Shown here: in pieces, positions 6,620 to 14,734 of the stretch
How the letters are laid out: each line of letters opens with the position of its first letter
Position numbering within the stretch: the stretch's first letter is position 1
Assembly (NCBI GenBank): GCA_002493865.1
Contig: DLAC01000032.1
Coordinates: 1 to 22,327 of the forward strand
Direction of reading: 5' to 3'
From: Caryophanales bacterium UBA7057
GTDB lineage: Bacteria > Bacillota_I > Bacilli_A > RF39 > UBA660
DNA: 22,327 bases
Translations under genes and position numbers: made by a program
The notes under the pieces: generated by a model
Told to the model about the DNA's origin: nothing
What the model saw: the letters and a program-made list of their open reading frames with translations, nothing else
Database searches by the model: none

Positions 6620-6680
6620 TCCTTTATAATTTTGTATATATTATTTAAAATAAAAGCTTTTAACCAAAAGTTACAACTTT

Positions 6681-6713
6681 TTATATAAAAGTTCTTAAAC
6701 TCATTGCTATCAT
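6681..6713 (-). CDS. 10-codon ORF with strong ribosome binding site, possible leader peptide or gene remnant
   Basis: The ORF reads MIAMSLRTFI then TAA. AAGGAGA is placed six bases before the ATG. Just after the stop comes an AAAGTT-GT-AACTTT inverted repeat and then AAAAGCTTTT followed by T-rich sequence, an attenuator-like order. No clear promoter is visible, and a terminator lies immediately upstream. It could be a leader peptide or the 5' stub of a lost gene. Evidence is weak. Confidence 0.2.
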   Translation of the reverse strand: MIAMSLRTFI

Positions 6714-6744
6714 TTTATTTCTCCTTATCATTATGATAGTAGTT

Positions 6745-6780
6745 ATAAAAAAATGACACTCATTCGCTAGAATAAGTGTC
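6745..6780 (-). terminator. Strong intrinsic terminator of the BceAB-type/VanZ operon
   Basis: GACACTCATTC (6755-6765) and GAATAAGTGTC (6770-6780) form an 11-bp stem with one G-U pair and a 4-base loop. On the minus strand ATTTTTTTAT follows. It sits 120 nt downstream of the VanZ-RDD stop. Confidence 0.8.
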
Positions 6781-6802
6781 TAAACAATATTCATTGGGTA
6801 GA

Positions 6803-6840
6803 CATTCAACATGCAAAAACTGAATGTTCCCTTTTTTATT
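6803..6840 (+). terminator. Terminator-like hairpin with no plus-strand gene upstream
   Basis: ACATTCA and TGAATGT pair over 7 bp around a 12-base loop and are followed on the plus strand by CCCTTTTTTATTTT. It may stop antisense transcription into the operon, or be part of a structured 3' end on the minus strand. Confidence 0.35.
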
Positions 6841-6899
6841 TTATGCAAGTTCCCTTGACACATTCATAATAACATAAAAAGGAACTTTTGGCAAGTTTT

Positions 6900-8006
6900 C
6901 TATTTTAAATCAGATTCCCCAATGGTACTCTGATAGGTAATTCGAAACAAATAATCATAATAGATTCTTTTCCTAATAAATAGGACTAAAATATGAATGA
7001 AATAGAAGAAAAATAAAAATAATAGTGTCCCACAAAATAGGAGAATACTTTCTCTGGCCTCTAACATTAAAAAGTCTTTGAGGTAAGTAAATGCAATTAA
7101 TAAATGAAAAGGAAGGAAAAGATAGTAAAAGAAATAAAATACCATACGAAGTGTTTGACGGATCATCCAATGATTTGGATATAAAAACTGAACATTTAAA
7201 AATTTACTACCTAAGGTTTGTTGATTCATCATTTTAGGTAAAACTACGAAATATAGGAAGAAAGATATCCAAGTAATTAAATTCCCTCCACCAAAAGTAA
7301 AACTTAAAATAGATGTAATCATGATACATAAGAACAAATCCAAAAAAAACAATGTGATTCTTCGTAATCCAGAAACCTGTGTTCCATCTTTTAAGGAATC
7401 TTCATCAATCTTGTCTCTCGTTGGTAACAGTTTGGTAAAAAGCCCCATAAGGAAATATCCAAGAACTCCTCCTAGTGTATTCATGAGTAAATCATCAACA
7501 TCAAATAATCGATATGGAGAAGGATAAATAAAATAAAGCCCTGATAATTGTGTAAGCTCAAAGAAAAGACTTAAAAGAAAACTACAAATTGCCACTTTCT
7601 TTAAACTACATTTAAAATAATATCTGAGATACATTCCAAATGGAATAGTCATAAAGATATTAAACACAACTGTATAAAAGCAATTTTCTGTAAGTGCTTT
7701 TACATAGGTACTAGGATCACTAATGACAAAAGATGTCTCTTGTATAAAGGTTGGAATAAAAGCAAAGGGTTGTAATTGAACCATTTCCGAAATAGGACGA
7801 GTTACTTCACTAATTTTTGGAAGTGGAAGGATTACTAAAAAATAGACAGTCATCATATAAAGGATAAAAGAGTATACAATAAATACTCTCAGTTTATGAA
7901 TTGAACCATACTTATGATACTGATTTAAAATAAAAGGAACTGTAAAAAGAAAGGCGATGATAGGAAATATAAATAATGCGGTTTTAATGCTTTCTACATA
8001 ACTCAT
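6900..8006 (-). CDS. VanZ-like / RDD two-domain membrane protein
   Basis: This 368-aa protein fuses a VanZ-like domain (about residues 10-192, four or five spans) to an RDD-type membrane domain (about 211-365). VanZ hallmarks are FFELTQL (Glu150) and RLFDVDDLLMNTLGG (166-180). The RDD part begins LRRITLFFLDLF, with the arginine and aspartate pattern of that family. VanZ proteins are linked to low-level teicoplanin and lipoglycopeptide resistance; RDD domains are thought to be membrane transport or lipid-related but are poorly defined. The gene starts 21 bp after the permease gene ends, with AAGGAGA upstream, and it is followed by a strong terminator. It is therefore the last gene of the Bce-type operon. 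Its role in envelope defence is inferred from that position. Confidence 0.85.
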   Translation of the reverse strand: MSYVESIKTALFIFPIIAFLFTVPFILNQYHKYGSIHKLRVFIVYSFILYMMTVYFLVILPLPKISEVTRPISEMVQLQPFAFIPTFIQETSFVISDPSTYVKALTENCFYTVVFNIFMTIPFGMYLRYYFKCSLKKVAICSFLLSLFFELTQLSGLYFIYPSPYRLFDVDDLLMNTLGGVLGYFLMGLFTKLLPTRDKIDEDSLKDGTQVSGLRRITLFFLDLFLCIMITSILSFTFGGGNLITWISFFLYFVVLPKMMNQQTLGSKFLNVQFLYPNHWMIRQTLRMVFYFFYYLFLPFHLLIAFTYLKDFLMLEARESILLFCGTLLFLFFFYFIHILVLFIRKRIYYDYLFRITYQSTIGESDLK

Positions 8007-8027
8007 ATACTTCTCTTCTCCTTTCTT

Positions 8028-10091
8028 TTATCGTTCTTTAATGATATTTTTACTACATAAATAAGTAATTAGGAAATATCCTCCATAAATGACAATCAAG
8101 AAAATAGCGGTCATCATAATAGATTCTAATAATTTTTCATTTCCAAATGTCTCTAAAATATAATCACAAAACATAATTCCAAATACAGAATGAATCATGG
8201 CAATTACTAATGGAAATAGAAAGAAAATAGCAATTTGACGAAATAATGCCTTATGAATCATCTTTTCATCCGCACCAATCTTTCTTAACATTCTGAATCG
8301 TTCTTTATTATCACTACTTTCTGATAATTCTTTTAATGCAAGAATGGCAGCACTACTAATTAAGAAAATAATTCCTAAATAAAGGCCAATAAAAGTAACC
8401 ATAGCGCCAAGACCAATACTAGCTTCATACAGTTGAAGTTTCGTAGTTACTTCTAAATCACTAACTGAACTATAAGGATGATCATTCATACTTCTTACGA
8501 CATCTTCTGTTTTCTGTTTACCCTCTTTGGTAGTTTCTTGATAATTGGCAAGTAACCATCCAGAATCTCTCATAGATTCATCTAAAGCATCATCCGGTAC
8601 TACAAAAAATCCCATATTCACATGATTCGATGAAATTTCAATAAATCCATTTTGGCATTCTTGATATTTTGGATAGTAGGTACTGTTTTTCAATACGATT
8701 GGTGTATTTCTTTTGAGTCCTTCATCACGAATTGGGACCCAACCACTATAATCAGCGACTAAAATATATTGATTGTTCTCTAATGATAGTTCCTCAAGTC
8801 CAAGAAGCTTTGCTACCTGATTATAATCACTTAATTTGATAAAATCTTCGTCGGTTTCATATCTTAGAAATGGATATTTTTTCTGGGATTCTTGATAGTA
8901 AGTACCTAATGTATCCTTGATTTTAATTTCTGAAGTATACGTATTAAACTCTACCATATCGCTAAGATATTGATCTACATCAAAATTCATATTTGAAATA
9001 CTTTCCCGTAATGATAATTTAGAGTCATCCATCATATTTGTATTGTAGCCAAAATGACTATTTGCATACTCTTCCGTTAAATCATACTTCTTTGAAAATT
9101 CAATATCGATGGGTGCTAGTGTTGTTAAATTTGCAGTCATTGAATTCTTAATAGATAAAGCAGAAGATAATACACAGATGGTTACAAATAACATTAAACA
9201 AATCACAGTCATGGAAAAAACCGTCGTATTAATCTTACTACTAATCTGTCTTACCGTAAAACTATTTAATCCTTTATAATAAGTTTTCTTCATTCTGGTA
9301 ACAATTCGAAGCATTAAACCAGATAAAGACCAGAAAATAAAGAAGGTAGACAAAACACCTAAGAAAATTGGTTTTAATATTTCCCTAAAATCTTGTAATT
9401 GATTCACTCCTCCCGTAACTAGATAATAGGCATATCCCAAAACAATAGAAGAAATAATAAAAATAATGGTACAAAGAATTGGATTTCTTAATGTCACTTT
9501 CTCTGACTTTTTACTAGCATGTAACAAATCAATCAACTTGCATTTACTAATATTCACTGTATTAAAAATCATCACGAGTAAATACATAATGCCAAAGTAA
9601 ATCATCGTTTTCATACAAGCAGACGTTGAAAAAACAAATGTAAACTTGGTAAGATCCGCTTCAAACATATTGGCAACCAGAATACTCATCAGTTGAGAAA
9701 GAAGTGCGCCAATGCCAAGACCGACAGTCAAAGAAATCAGACCAATCGACAATGTTTCAAAAAACAATAACCGAGATATTTTTCTCTTACTCATTCCAAG
9801 AGTCAAATAAATTCCAAATTCTTTATTCCGTCTCTTAATTAAAAATCTAGAAGCATAAATAATTAAAAAACCCAGAATAAATGCAACAAAAACGCTAACC
9901 GCCGATAAAATCGTCGTCATTAACTGTATAATTTCCCTCGTGGAAGCAGTAACATTCATCATCACAGTTTGACTATCTATGGCATTAAATACATAAAAGA
10001 TGGCAACTCCAAGAACTAAAGTAAAAAAGTAGATAGCATAATCTTTAAAACTTTTTCTTATATTCTTGAAAGATAATTTAAAGAGCATCAT
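8028..10091 (-). CDS. BceB-type ABC transporter permease (FtsX-like, peptide-antibiotic sensing/resistance)
   Basis: This 687-aa protein shows ten hydrophobic segments. Seven lie in the N-terminal half (around residues 17-37, 57-77, 105-135, 155-175, 203-225, 240-260 and 290-310). An outer domain of about 210 residues follows, and then three final spans. This is the BceB/VraG/PsdB layout, slightly longer than usual. In these transporters the outer domain recognises lipid II-cycle antibiotics or antimicrobial peptides, and the permease also passes a flux signal to the partner kinase. The start codon lies 14 bases inside the ATPase gene, so the two subunits are translationally coupled. ATGATG gives two adjacent starts. 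The substrate cannot be read from sequence. Confidence 0.92.
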   Translation of the reverse strand: MMLFKLSFKNIRKSFKDYAIYFFTLVLGVAIFYVFNAIDSQTVMMNVTASTREIIQLMTTILSAVSVFVAFILGFLIIYASRFLIKRRNKEFGIYLTLGMSKRKISRLLFFETLSIGLISLTVGLGIGALLSQLMSILVANMFEADLTKFTFVFSTSACMKTMIYFGIMYLLVMIFNTVNISKCKLIDLLHASKKSEKVTLRNPILCTIIFIISSIVLGYAYYLVTGGVNQLQDFREILKPIFLGVLSTFFIFWSLSGLMLRIVTRMKKTYYKGLNSFTVRQISSKINTTVFSMTVICLMLFVTICVLSSALSIKNSMTANLTTLAPIDIEFSKKYDLTEEYANSHFGYNTNMMDDSKLSLRESISNMNFDVDQYLSDMVEFNTYTSEIKIKDTLGTYYQESQKKYPFLRYETDEDFIKLSDYNQVAKLLGLEELSLENNQYILVADYSGWVPIRDEGLKRNTPIVLKNSTYYPKYQECQNGFIEISSNHVNMGFFVVPDDALDESMRDSGWLLANYQETTKEGKQKTEDVVRSMNDHPYSSVSDLEVTTKLQLYEASIGLGAMVTFIGLYLGIIFLISSAAILALKELSESSDNKERFRMLRKIGADEKMIHKALFRQIAIFFLFPLVIAMIHSVFGIMFCDYILETFGNEKLLESIMMTAIFLIVIYGGYFLITYLCSKNIIKER

Positions 10092-10845
10092 TTAAGTCAC
10101 CACCAAGCAATGTTACCACATCGATAATCTTATCAAAAAACTCTTTTCTTGAATCATTTCCGCGATGGATTTCATTGAAGATTTTACCATCTTTGATAAA
10201 GATGACCCTTGTTGCATAACTCGCAGTAAACGCATCATGTGTTACCATTAAAATAGTTGCTTCTAACTCTTCATTTAATTCACGGAATCTCTCTAGTAGC
10301 ATTTTCGCAGACTTAGAGTCTAATGCTCCTGTTGGTTCATCTGCTAATACTAATTTTGGTTTCGTAATAATAGCTCTCGCAGATGCCACTCGTTGTTTCT
10401 GACCACCACTCATTTGATAAGGATATTTATGTAAAATATCTTTAATATTTAATTGGGTCGCAACTTTTTTAATTCTTTCATCAATCTCTTTCGCTCCTAC
10501 ATTTTGAATAGATAAAGAAAGAGCAATATTTTCATAAGCAGTAAGGGTATCTAATAAATTAAAATCTTGGAAAATAAAACCGAGTTCTTCTCTTCGAAAT
10601 TTATTTAAAGCATTTCCCTTTAATTTGGTAATATCATCTCCCCCTACATAAATATGTCCAGAAGTAACTCTATCAATCGTTGAGATTACATTTAAAAGAG
10701 TCGTCTTGCCACTTCCAGAAGATCCCATAATAGCAACAAATTCCCCTTCCATAACCTCAAAAGAAATATTATTGATGGCTTTGGTAAGGGAAGATTTATT
10801 TCCATAATATTTTTCAATTTTTTCTACACTTAAAATTGGTTCCAT
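10078..10845 (-). CDS. BceA-type ABC transporter ATP-binding subunit
   Basis: This 255-aa ATPase is complete. It has Walker A GSSGSGKTT (41-49), Q-loop glutamine in FIFQDF (Gln93), signature MSGGQ (145-149), Walker B LVLADE (165-170), D-loop and switch histidine in VTHD (His203). The insertion around DITKLKGNALNKFRREELGF is typical of the MacB/LolD/BceA subgroup that works with FtsX-type permeases. I used the ATG at 10845, which has AAAGGAGAG six bases upstream. An in-frame upstream GTG at 10863 falls at the transcription start and is unlikely. It has its own promoter and a BceR-like box in the gap after the kinase gene. It should power the permease encoded by the overlapping downstream gene. 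Confidence 0.95.
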   Translation of the reverse strand: MEPILSVEKIEKYYGNKSSLTKAINNISFEVMEGEFVAIMGSSGSGKTTLLNVISTIDRVTSGHIYVGGDDITKLKGNALNKFRREELGFIFQDFNLLDTLTAYENIALSLSIQNVGAKEIDERIKKVATQLNIKDILHKYPYQMSGGQKQRVASARAIITKPKLVLADEPTGALDSKSAKMLLERFRELNEELEATILMVTHDAFTASYATRVIFIKDGKIFNEIHRGNDSRKEFFDKIIDVVTLLGGDLNDAL

Positions 10846-10868
10846 ATTTTTCTCTCCTTTCACTAATC

Positions 10869-10897
10869 ATCATAACTAATTTCTTTTTACTTGTCGC
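10869..10897 (-). promoter_or_regulatory. Promoter for the BceAB-type transporter operon
   Basis: On the minus strand GCGACA (10897-10892, 4 of 6 to TTGACA) and TATGAT (10874-10869, 5 of 6) are separated by 17 bases. The predicted start is near 10862. The sub-consensus -35 suits activation from the box at 10916-10933, whose centre is about 62 bp upstream. Confidence 0.6.
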
Positions 10898-10915
10898 AAT
10901 TTTAATGTTACAGTA

Positions 10916-10933
10916 CCTTACAATTTTGTAAGG
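10916..10933. promoter_or_regulatory. BceR-like operator upstream of the transporter genes
   Basis: CCTTACA-ATTT-TGTAAGG is a perfect 7-bp inverted repeat that contains TNACA-N4-TGTAA, the box I recall for BceR-type regulators. It starts right after the kinase stop codon and lies 18 bp upstream of the predicted -35. Confidence 0.75.
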
Positions 10934-11953
10934 TTATTTAACTACATCATAAAAGTGATGTTTAGAAAATGTAATAGATACTTTGGTATACTCCCCTTGC
11001 TTGGATTCTATTTCTATTCTGTGGCCGAGTTTTTCACATAGATTCTTCGCAATAAATAATCCCATGCCTGTGGATTTTGTCATAATCCTACCATTATAAC
11101 CAGTAAATGATTTTAAAAATACTTTGGGAAGATCCCCAGGAGGAATCCCTATTCCATAATCTTTAACAATAAGAATTGTACAATCTTCTTTTTCTTCTGC
11201 TGTAATTTGAATACAAGAAATTCCTTCCTTTTTTCGATACTTAATACTATTATTTACAATTTGATTTAAAATAAACTCACACCATTTGGAATCAGTATAT
11301 ACTTTATAATTGACATCTTGTACTTTAAAATCTATCTTATTTTCTAACAAATCATTTTTATTTTTAAGAGCAACATGACTGATGACTTTCGAAAGTGATA
11401 CTTCTTTAATTAAATAATCTTTCTCTGCATTTTCTGAACGAACATAATACAAAACTTGTTCTACATAATCCTCAATTCTTTTTAATTCTGTAACAATCCG
11501 TTTATCAAATTTTTCTTGATGATTATGTGTCATTAGTACTAAAGAAGAAATGGGTACTTTCACTTCATGAATCCACATTTCGATATACTCTTTAAAGTCA
11601 TCTAATTGAAATTCTAAGTTTTTTGTAAATTCGTTCATAGATTTATTAATTTCGTATAGTGCTTGATATAGTAATTCACCATCATAAAAGGTTGGTTTTT
11701 CTATCGTTTCTAAAACTAAATAAGCCTTATCTAAAGCTTCTATATTAGATAATAAATGGGTATAAAAATTTCTTTTTCTAACATATTCAATCAAAAGAGT
11801 AATACTTACAAAAAAGAATAACAGGATACTTGTCGCAATGATTAAGGAAGAATCAATTCGAAATGCCAAAAACATCAAGATTAAAATTAGATAGACTCCT
11901 AAAAAGGTAAGAATAAAATATAATTTATCTTTTAAAAAGCGAGTAAGTTTCAT
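10934..11953 (-). CDS. BceS-type intramembrane-sensing histidine kinase
   Basis: This 339-aa kinase has two N-terminal spans (about residues 11-31 and 36-57) joined by only a few residues, so it has no real outer sensor domain. That is the signature of BceS-like kinases, which take their signal from the partner transporter. His129 in MWIHEVKVP is the phosphorylation site. The N box is NQIVNN (230-235), the G1 box DYGIGI (265-270) and the G2 box STGMGL (294-299). The start overlaps the response-regulator stop as ATGA (4 nt), so the pair is coupled. It should phosphorylate the adjacent regulator when the BceAB-type transporter meets its peptide substrate. Confidence 0.93.
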   Translation of the reverse strand: MKLTRFLKDKLYFILTFLGVYLILILMFLAFRIDSSLIIATSILLFFFVSITLLIEYVRKRNFYTHLLSNIEALDKAYLVLETIEKPTFYDGELLYQALYEINKSMNEFTKNLEFQLDDFKEYIEMWIHEVKVPISSLVLMTHNHQEKFDKRIVTELKRIEDYVEQVLYYVRSENAEKDYLIKEVSLSKVISHVALKNKNDLLENKIDFKVQDVNYKVYTDSKWCEFILNQIVNNSIKYRKKEGISCIQITAEEKEDCTILIVKDYGIGIPPGDLPKVFLKSFTGYNGRIMTKSTGMGLFIAKNLCEKLGHRIEIESKQGEYTKVSITFSKHHFYDVVK

Positions 11954-12612
11954 GATAAGATATACCCAACTTTCTTTCTCGTTTCAATTGCGTTAGGATA
12001 CCCTACCTCTTTTAATTTAGAACGTAATCTGCTAATATTGACAGTGAGTGCATTATCGTTAATATATTCATCATTGTTCCATAAATCTGTCATTAATTCA
12101 TCCCGAGAGACAATTTTATTTTGATGAGACAGTAGATAATTTAGAATAATCATTTCATTTTTCGTTAAAATGACTTCTTTTCCTTCCCTTTTAATAATCC
12201 CTTTTTGGAGATGAATTTCTAATTCTTTATAAGTTTGAATTTCTGAAAAAGAACCACTTCTTTTTAAAACAGCTGCAATCCTTAGTAATAAAATATTAGG
12301 ATTATAAGGCTTTGTGATAAAGTCATCCGCCCCATAACTCATGGATAAAACTTCATCAGTTTCACTGTTTCTGCTCGTCACCATAACAACAGGAATGGCT
12401 GATTCTTTTCTTAATTCTTGAAGGAGAAGACACCCATTTTTATATGGAATGTTAATATCTAATAGAATTAAGTCAGGAGACTTTTTTAAAATCTCTTCTT
12501 TTGCGTCTTTAAAATCTTCAAGTAGAAATGTTTCATATCCAGAATTATTTAGTAAATTACATAATTCATTTGCGACGATTTCTTCATCCTCAATAATTAA
12601 TATCTTTTTCAT
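11950..12612 (-). CDS. BceR-type response regulator (OmpR/PhoB family)
   Basis: This 220-aa regulator has a receiver domain (about residues 2-115) and an OmpR-type winged helix (about 125-218). The phosphorylation site is Asp52 in LILLDINIP, with acidic residues at 8-10, Thr79 and Lys101 completing the active site. I chose the ATG at 12612, with GGAGG five bases upstream. The frame stays open for 22 more codons, but that stretch contains the promoter and a terminator hairpin, so it is not coding. It overlaps the kinase gene by 4 nt. It probably binds TNACA-N4-TGTAA-like boxes at 12657-12670, 10918-10931 and perhaps 16441-16454, controlling itself, the transporter and the yxeA-family gene. Confidence 0.93.
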   Translation of the reverse strand: MKKILIIEDEEIVANELCNLLNNSGYETFLLEDFKDAKEEILKKSPDLILLDINIPYKNGCLLLQELRKESAIPVVMVTSRNSETDEVLSMSYGADDFITKPYNPNILLLRIAAVLKRSGSFSEIQTYKELEIHLQKGIIKREGKEVILTKNEMIILNYLLSHQNKIVSRDELMTDLWNNDEYINDNALTVNISRLRSKLKEVGYPNAIETRKKVGYILS

Positions 12613-12628
12613 ATCGGCCTCCGTATCA

Positions 12629-12637
12629 ATTATAGCA
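12629..12637 (-). promoter_or_regulatory. Extended -10 promoter for the response regulator-kinase pair
   Basis: TGCTATAAT on the minus strand is a full extended -10 (TGnTATAAT), 17 bases before the ATG. The -35 position falls on AGATTT inside the terminator/box element, so the regulator may bind across the -35. Confidence 0.7.
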
Positions 12638-12647
12638 TAAGAAAAAC

Positions 12648-12673
12648 AAAAAAATCTTACAGTTCTGTAAGAT
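12648..12673 (-). terminator. Terminator of the flavoprotein operon, overlapping a BceR-like box
   Basis: ATCTTACAG and CTGTAAGAT form a perfect 9-bp stem with a 2-base loop (12654-12673), followed on the minus strand by TTTTTTT. It begins one base after the stop of the 155-aa gene. The same palindrome contains TTACA-GTTC-TGTAA (12657-12670), an exact TNACA-N4-TGTAA match, and lies over the -35 of the regulator promoter. One sequence thus appears to act as both terminator and operator. Confidence 0.75.
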
Positions 12674-12674
12674 T

Positions 12675-13142
12675 TCATCTGATTGTTTTCTTGTCCTTTT
12701 CCATGACAATTCCTTTGAGTTCTTCGATTACTCCTTCTTTTACAACACTAGATTCATATTTTTTCATAAGGGAAAAGCCCTCTTGTTTTACTAGAATGCA
12801 TATATCCATCCTATATTCCTCGCTTAAAGTATGATAATTTTCATTTAGCCATGCTTTTTGAATCGGAGATAATTGATGGGGATTTGGAATGTATAGTTCT
12901 ATAAAATCTGAAAAACGAACATAAGATAGATGACCCAGTCTTGAAAATAAATCCGCACAATCGGTTCCAATCATATTTTCAGTGATTAATTCTTCTAATT
13001 CAGGAAAATATTCATGACAAAATTCTTGATAAATATTGGCATGTGATTTTTCCAAATGATTAAAATCCCGTTGATAGACTCCAATCATTAGATGTTCATA
13101 CATTTTCTCATTGGCAATAATTAATACAGTATTTTCTTTCAT
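12675..13142 (-). CDS. Small protein of unknown function (155 aa) in the flavoprotein operon
   Basis: The protein is soluble and acidic, with a hydrophobic start (TVLIIAN), a glutamate-rich middle and a helical C-terminus (VVKEGVIEELKG). It has no signal peptide or membrane span and no motif I recognise. Two starts are possible: ATG at 13148 overlaps the upstream stop as ATGA, while ATG at 13142 has GAGG at a proper distance. I prefer 13142. It is the last gene of the three-gene flavoprotein operon, and its stop abuts the terminator. No function is proposed beyond co-expression with the two oxidoreductases. Confidence 0.75.
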   Translation of the reverse strand: MKENTVLIIANEKMYEHLMIGVYQRDFNHLEKSHANIYQEFCHEYFPELEELITENMIGTDCADLFSRLGHLSYVRFSDFIELYIPNPHQLSPIQKAWLNENYHTLSEEYRMDICILVKQEGFSLMKKYESSVVKEGVIEELKGIVMEKDKKTIR

Positions 13143-13144
13143 GC

Positions 13145-14734
13145 TCATTCCTCACTTTGATAAATTTTAGCAATTTCCTCAAAAACTTTAATACCATCAA
13201 TTGCTGCAGTAGTAATTCCTCCTGCATACCCCGCACCTTCTCCACAGGGGTAAATGCCAAAAATATTCGATAAGAATTGTTCATTTCTTACAATTCGAAC
13301 AGGAGAAGAAGTTCTGCTTTCAACCCCTGAAAGAATCGTATCCCATCGATCATATCCTTGAATTTTTGTTCCAAAAACAGGAATTGCTTCCTTTAAAGCA
13401 TCACTTACTTCTACAGGTAAAATATCATTTAAATTACTAAATTCATACTCTCCTTGAAAAGTGGGTTTTACTTCACCAAGCAGTTTTGTTTTTATGTCTT
13501 GATTGAAATCTTTGAAAAGTTGAATTGGAATTTTCCCTTTACCAAGACGATAGGCGGCATCTTCTAGTTTTCTTTGATAAAACATTCCTGATAAAGGAGA
13601 AACGCCAAAATCTTTTGGTCCAACCGTTACAACAAGGGCACTATTTGCATTTTCTCCATCTCTTGCATAATTACTCATTCCATTAATTGCCAAGTATCCC
13701 TCTTCCGAAGAAGCATTGACTACATATCCTCCTGGGCACATACAAAATGAATAAACTCCTCTTCCCTTCTTTGTGGTATAAGTTAATTTATAACTCGCAG
13801 GCGGAAGCAATTCTGCATATTTACCATATTGTGATTCATTGATCATCTTTTGTGGGTGCATAATACGAACACCAACGGCAAAGGGCTTTGCTTCCATTTG
13901 GATTCCCTTCTCATAAAGCATCTGAAACGTATCACGCGCACTATGACCGATGGCTAAAACCAAACATTCACAAGGAATCTGCTCCTGATGATTCACTTCA
14001 ATTCCACTTAGTTTTCCATCTTGAATTAAAAGATTTGTTAATTTCGTTTGATAGCGAAACTCTCCACCCATTTCAATGATTTTTTCTCTCATATTTTTTA
14101 CAACGGTTCTTAAAATATCCGTTCCAATATGAGGCTTTTGTAAGTACATGATTTCCTTAGGCGCTCCACAAGAAACAAAGGTCTTAAATACTTTTTTCCC
14201 ACGAAAAGAAACATCTTTCACGAGTGTATTTAACTTTCCGTCAGAAAATGTGCCTGCTCCTCCTTCTCCAAATTGAATATTCGATTCTGGATTTAGTGTA
14301 CCACCATTCCAAAATTCTTCGACGGTTTGAATTCTAGAATCTACGTCTTCTCCTCTTTCGATGATTAGTGGATGATAATGATGTTCTGCGAGTAAATATG
14401 CTGCAAATAAACCGGCAGGGCCACTTCCTACCACAATGGGACGGCCTAGAAGTTTCTTAGTTCCTGTTACTTGATATTGGTATTCCTCTTTGAAAGATAA
14501 AACGATATCCGAAGAATGGTTTTTTCTTAAGATTTCTTTTTCTTTGTTTGTTTTTACTTCCAATTCATAAATATAAAAAATAGAGTCTTTTTTTCTAGCA
14601 TCCAACGATTGCTTCTTGATTTCAAAAGAAAGGATATCAGAAGGCGAAATTTTAAGTTTTCTACTGGCTTCCTTTAAAATATGTTCGTTCGTATTCTCTT
14701 CTAATTTTACCTTAATTTGTCTTACTCTAATCAT
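13145..14734 (-). CDS. FAD-dependent dehydrogenase, COG2509 family
   Basis: The protein is 529 aa, the usual size for this family. A small N-terminal domain (about residues 1-90) precedes an FAD-binding Rossmann motif, PIVVGSGPAGLFAA (dinucleotide glycines at 103-108). A conserved flavoprotein stretch follows (NIQFGEGGAGTFSDGKL). A glycine-rich C-terminal FAD loop (PCGEGAGYAGGITTAAIDG) closes the fold. The family is widespread in Firmicutes but its substrate is unknown. I chose the ATG at 14734, which gives the typical MIRVRQIK start and overlaps the upstream gene by 8 nt; the ATG at 14749 lacks a well-spaced SD. A CMCPGG motif in the middle may hold redox-active cysteines, which is a guess. 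Confidence 0.88.
   Translation of the reverse strand: MIRVRQIKVKLEENTNEHILKEASRKLKISPSDILSFEIKKQSLDARKKDSIFYIYELEVKTNKEKEILRKNHSSDIVLSFKEEYQYQVTGTKKLLGRPIVVGSGPAGLFAAYLLAEHHYHPLIIERGEDVDSRIQTVEEFWNGGTLNPESNIQFGEGGAGTFSDGKLNTLVKDVSFRGKKVFKTFVSCGAPKEIMYLQKPHIGTDILRTVVKNMREKIIEMGGEFRYQTKLTNLLIQDGKLSGIEVNHQEQIPCECLVLAIGHSARDTFQMLYEKGIQMEAKPFAVGVRIMHPQKMINESQYGKYAELLPPASYKLTYTTKKGRGVYSFCMCPGGYVVNASSEEGYLAINGMSNYARDGENANSALVVTVGPKDFGVSPLSGMFYQRKLEDAAYRLGKGKIPIQLFKDFNQDIKTKLLGEVKPTFQGEYEFSNLNDILPVEVSDALKEAIPVFGTKIQGYDRWDTILSGVESRTSSPVRIVRNEQFLSNIFGIYPCGEGAGYAGGITTAAIDGIKVFEEIAKIYQSEE

Noticed and set aside
6900..8006. Calling the VanZ-RDD protein a teicoplanin resistance protein
   Set aside because: VanZ-like domains are widespread and mostly untested; neither the drug nor the mechanism can be read from this sequence.
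10846..10863. GTG start at 10863 for the ATPase subunit
   Set aside because: It lies at the predicted transcription start, and the would-be codons include the SD for the ATG at 10845.
12613..12678. Upstream extension of the response regulator by 22 codons to an ATG at 12678
   Set aside because: The stretch contains the intrinsic terminator, the BceR-like box and the TGnTATAAT promoter, and GGAGG is correctly placed for the ATG at 12612.
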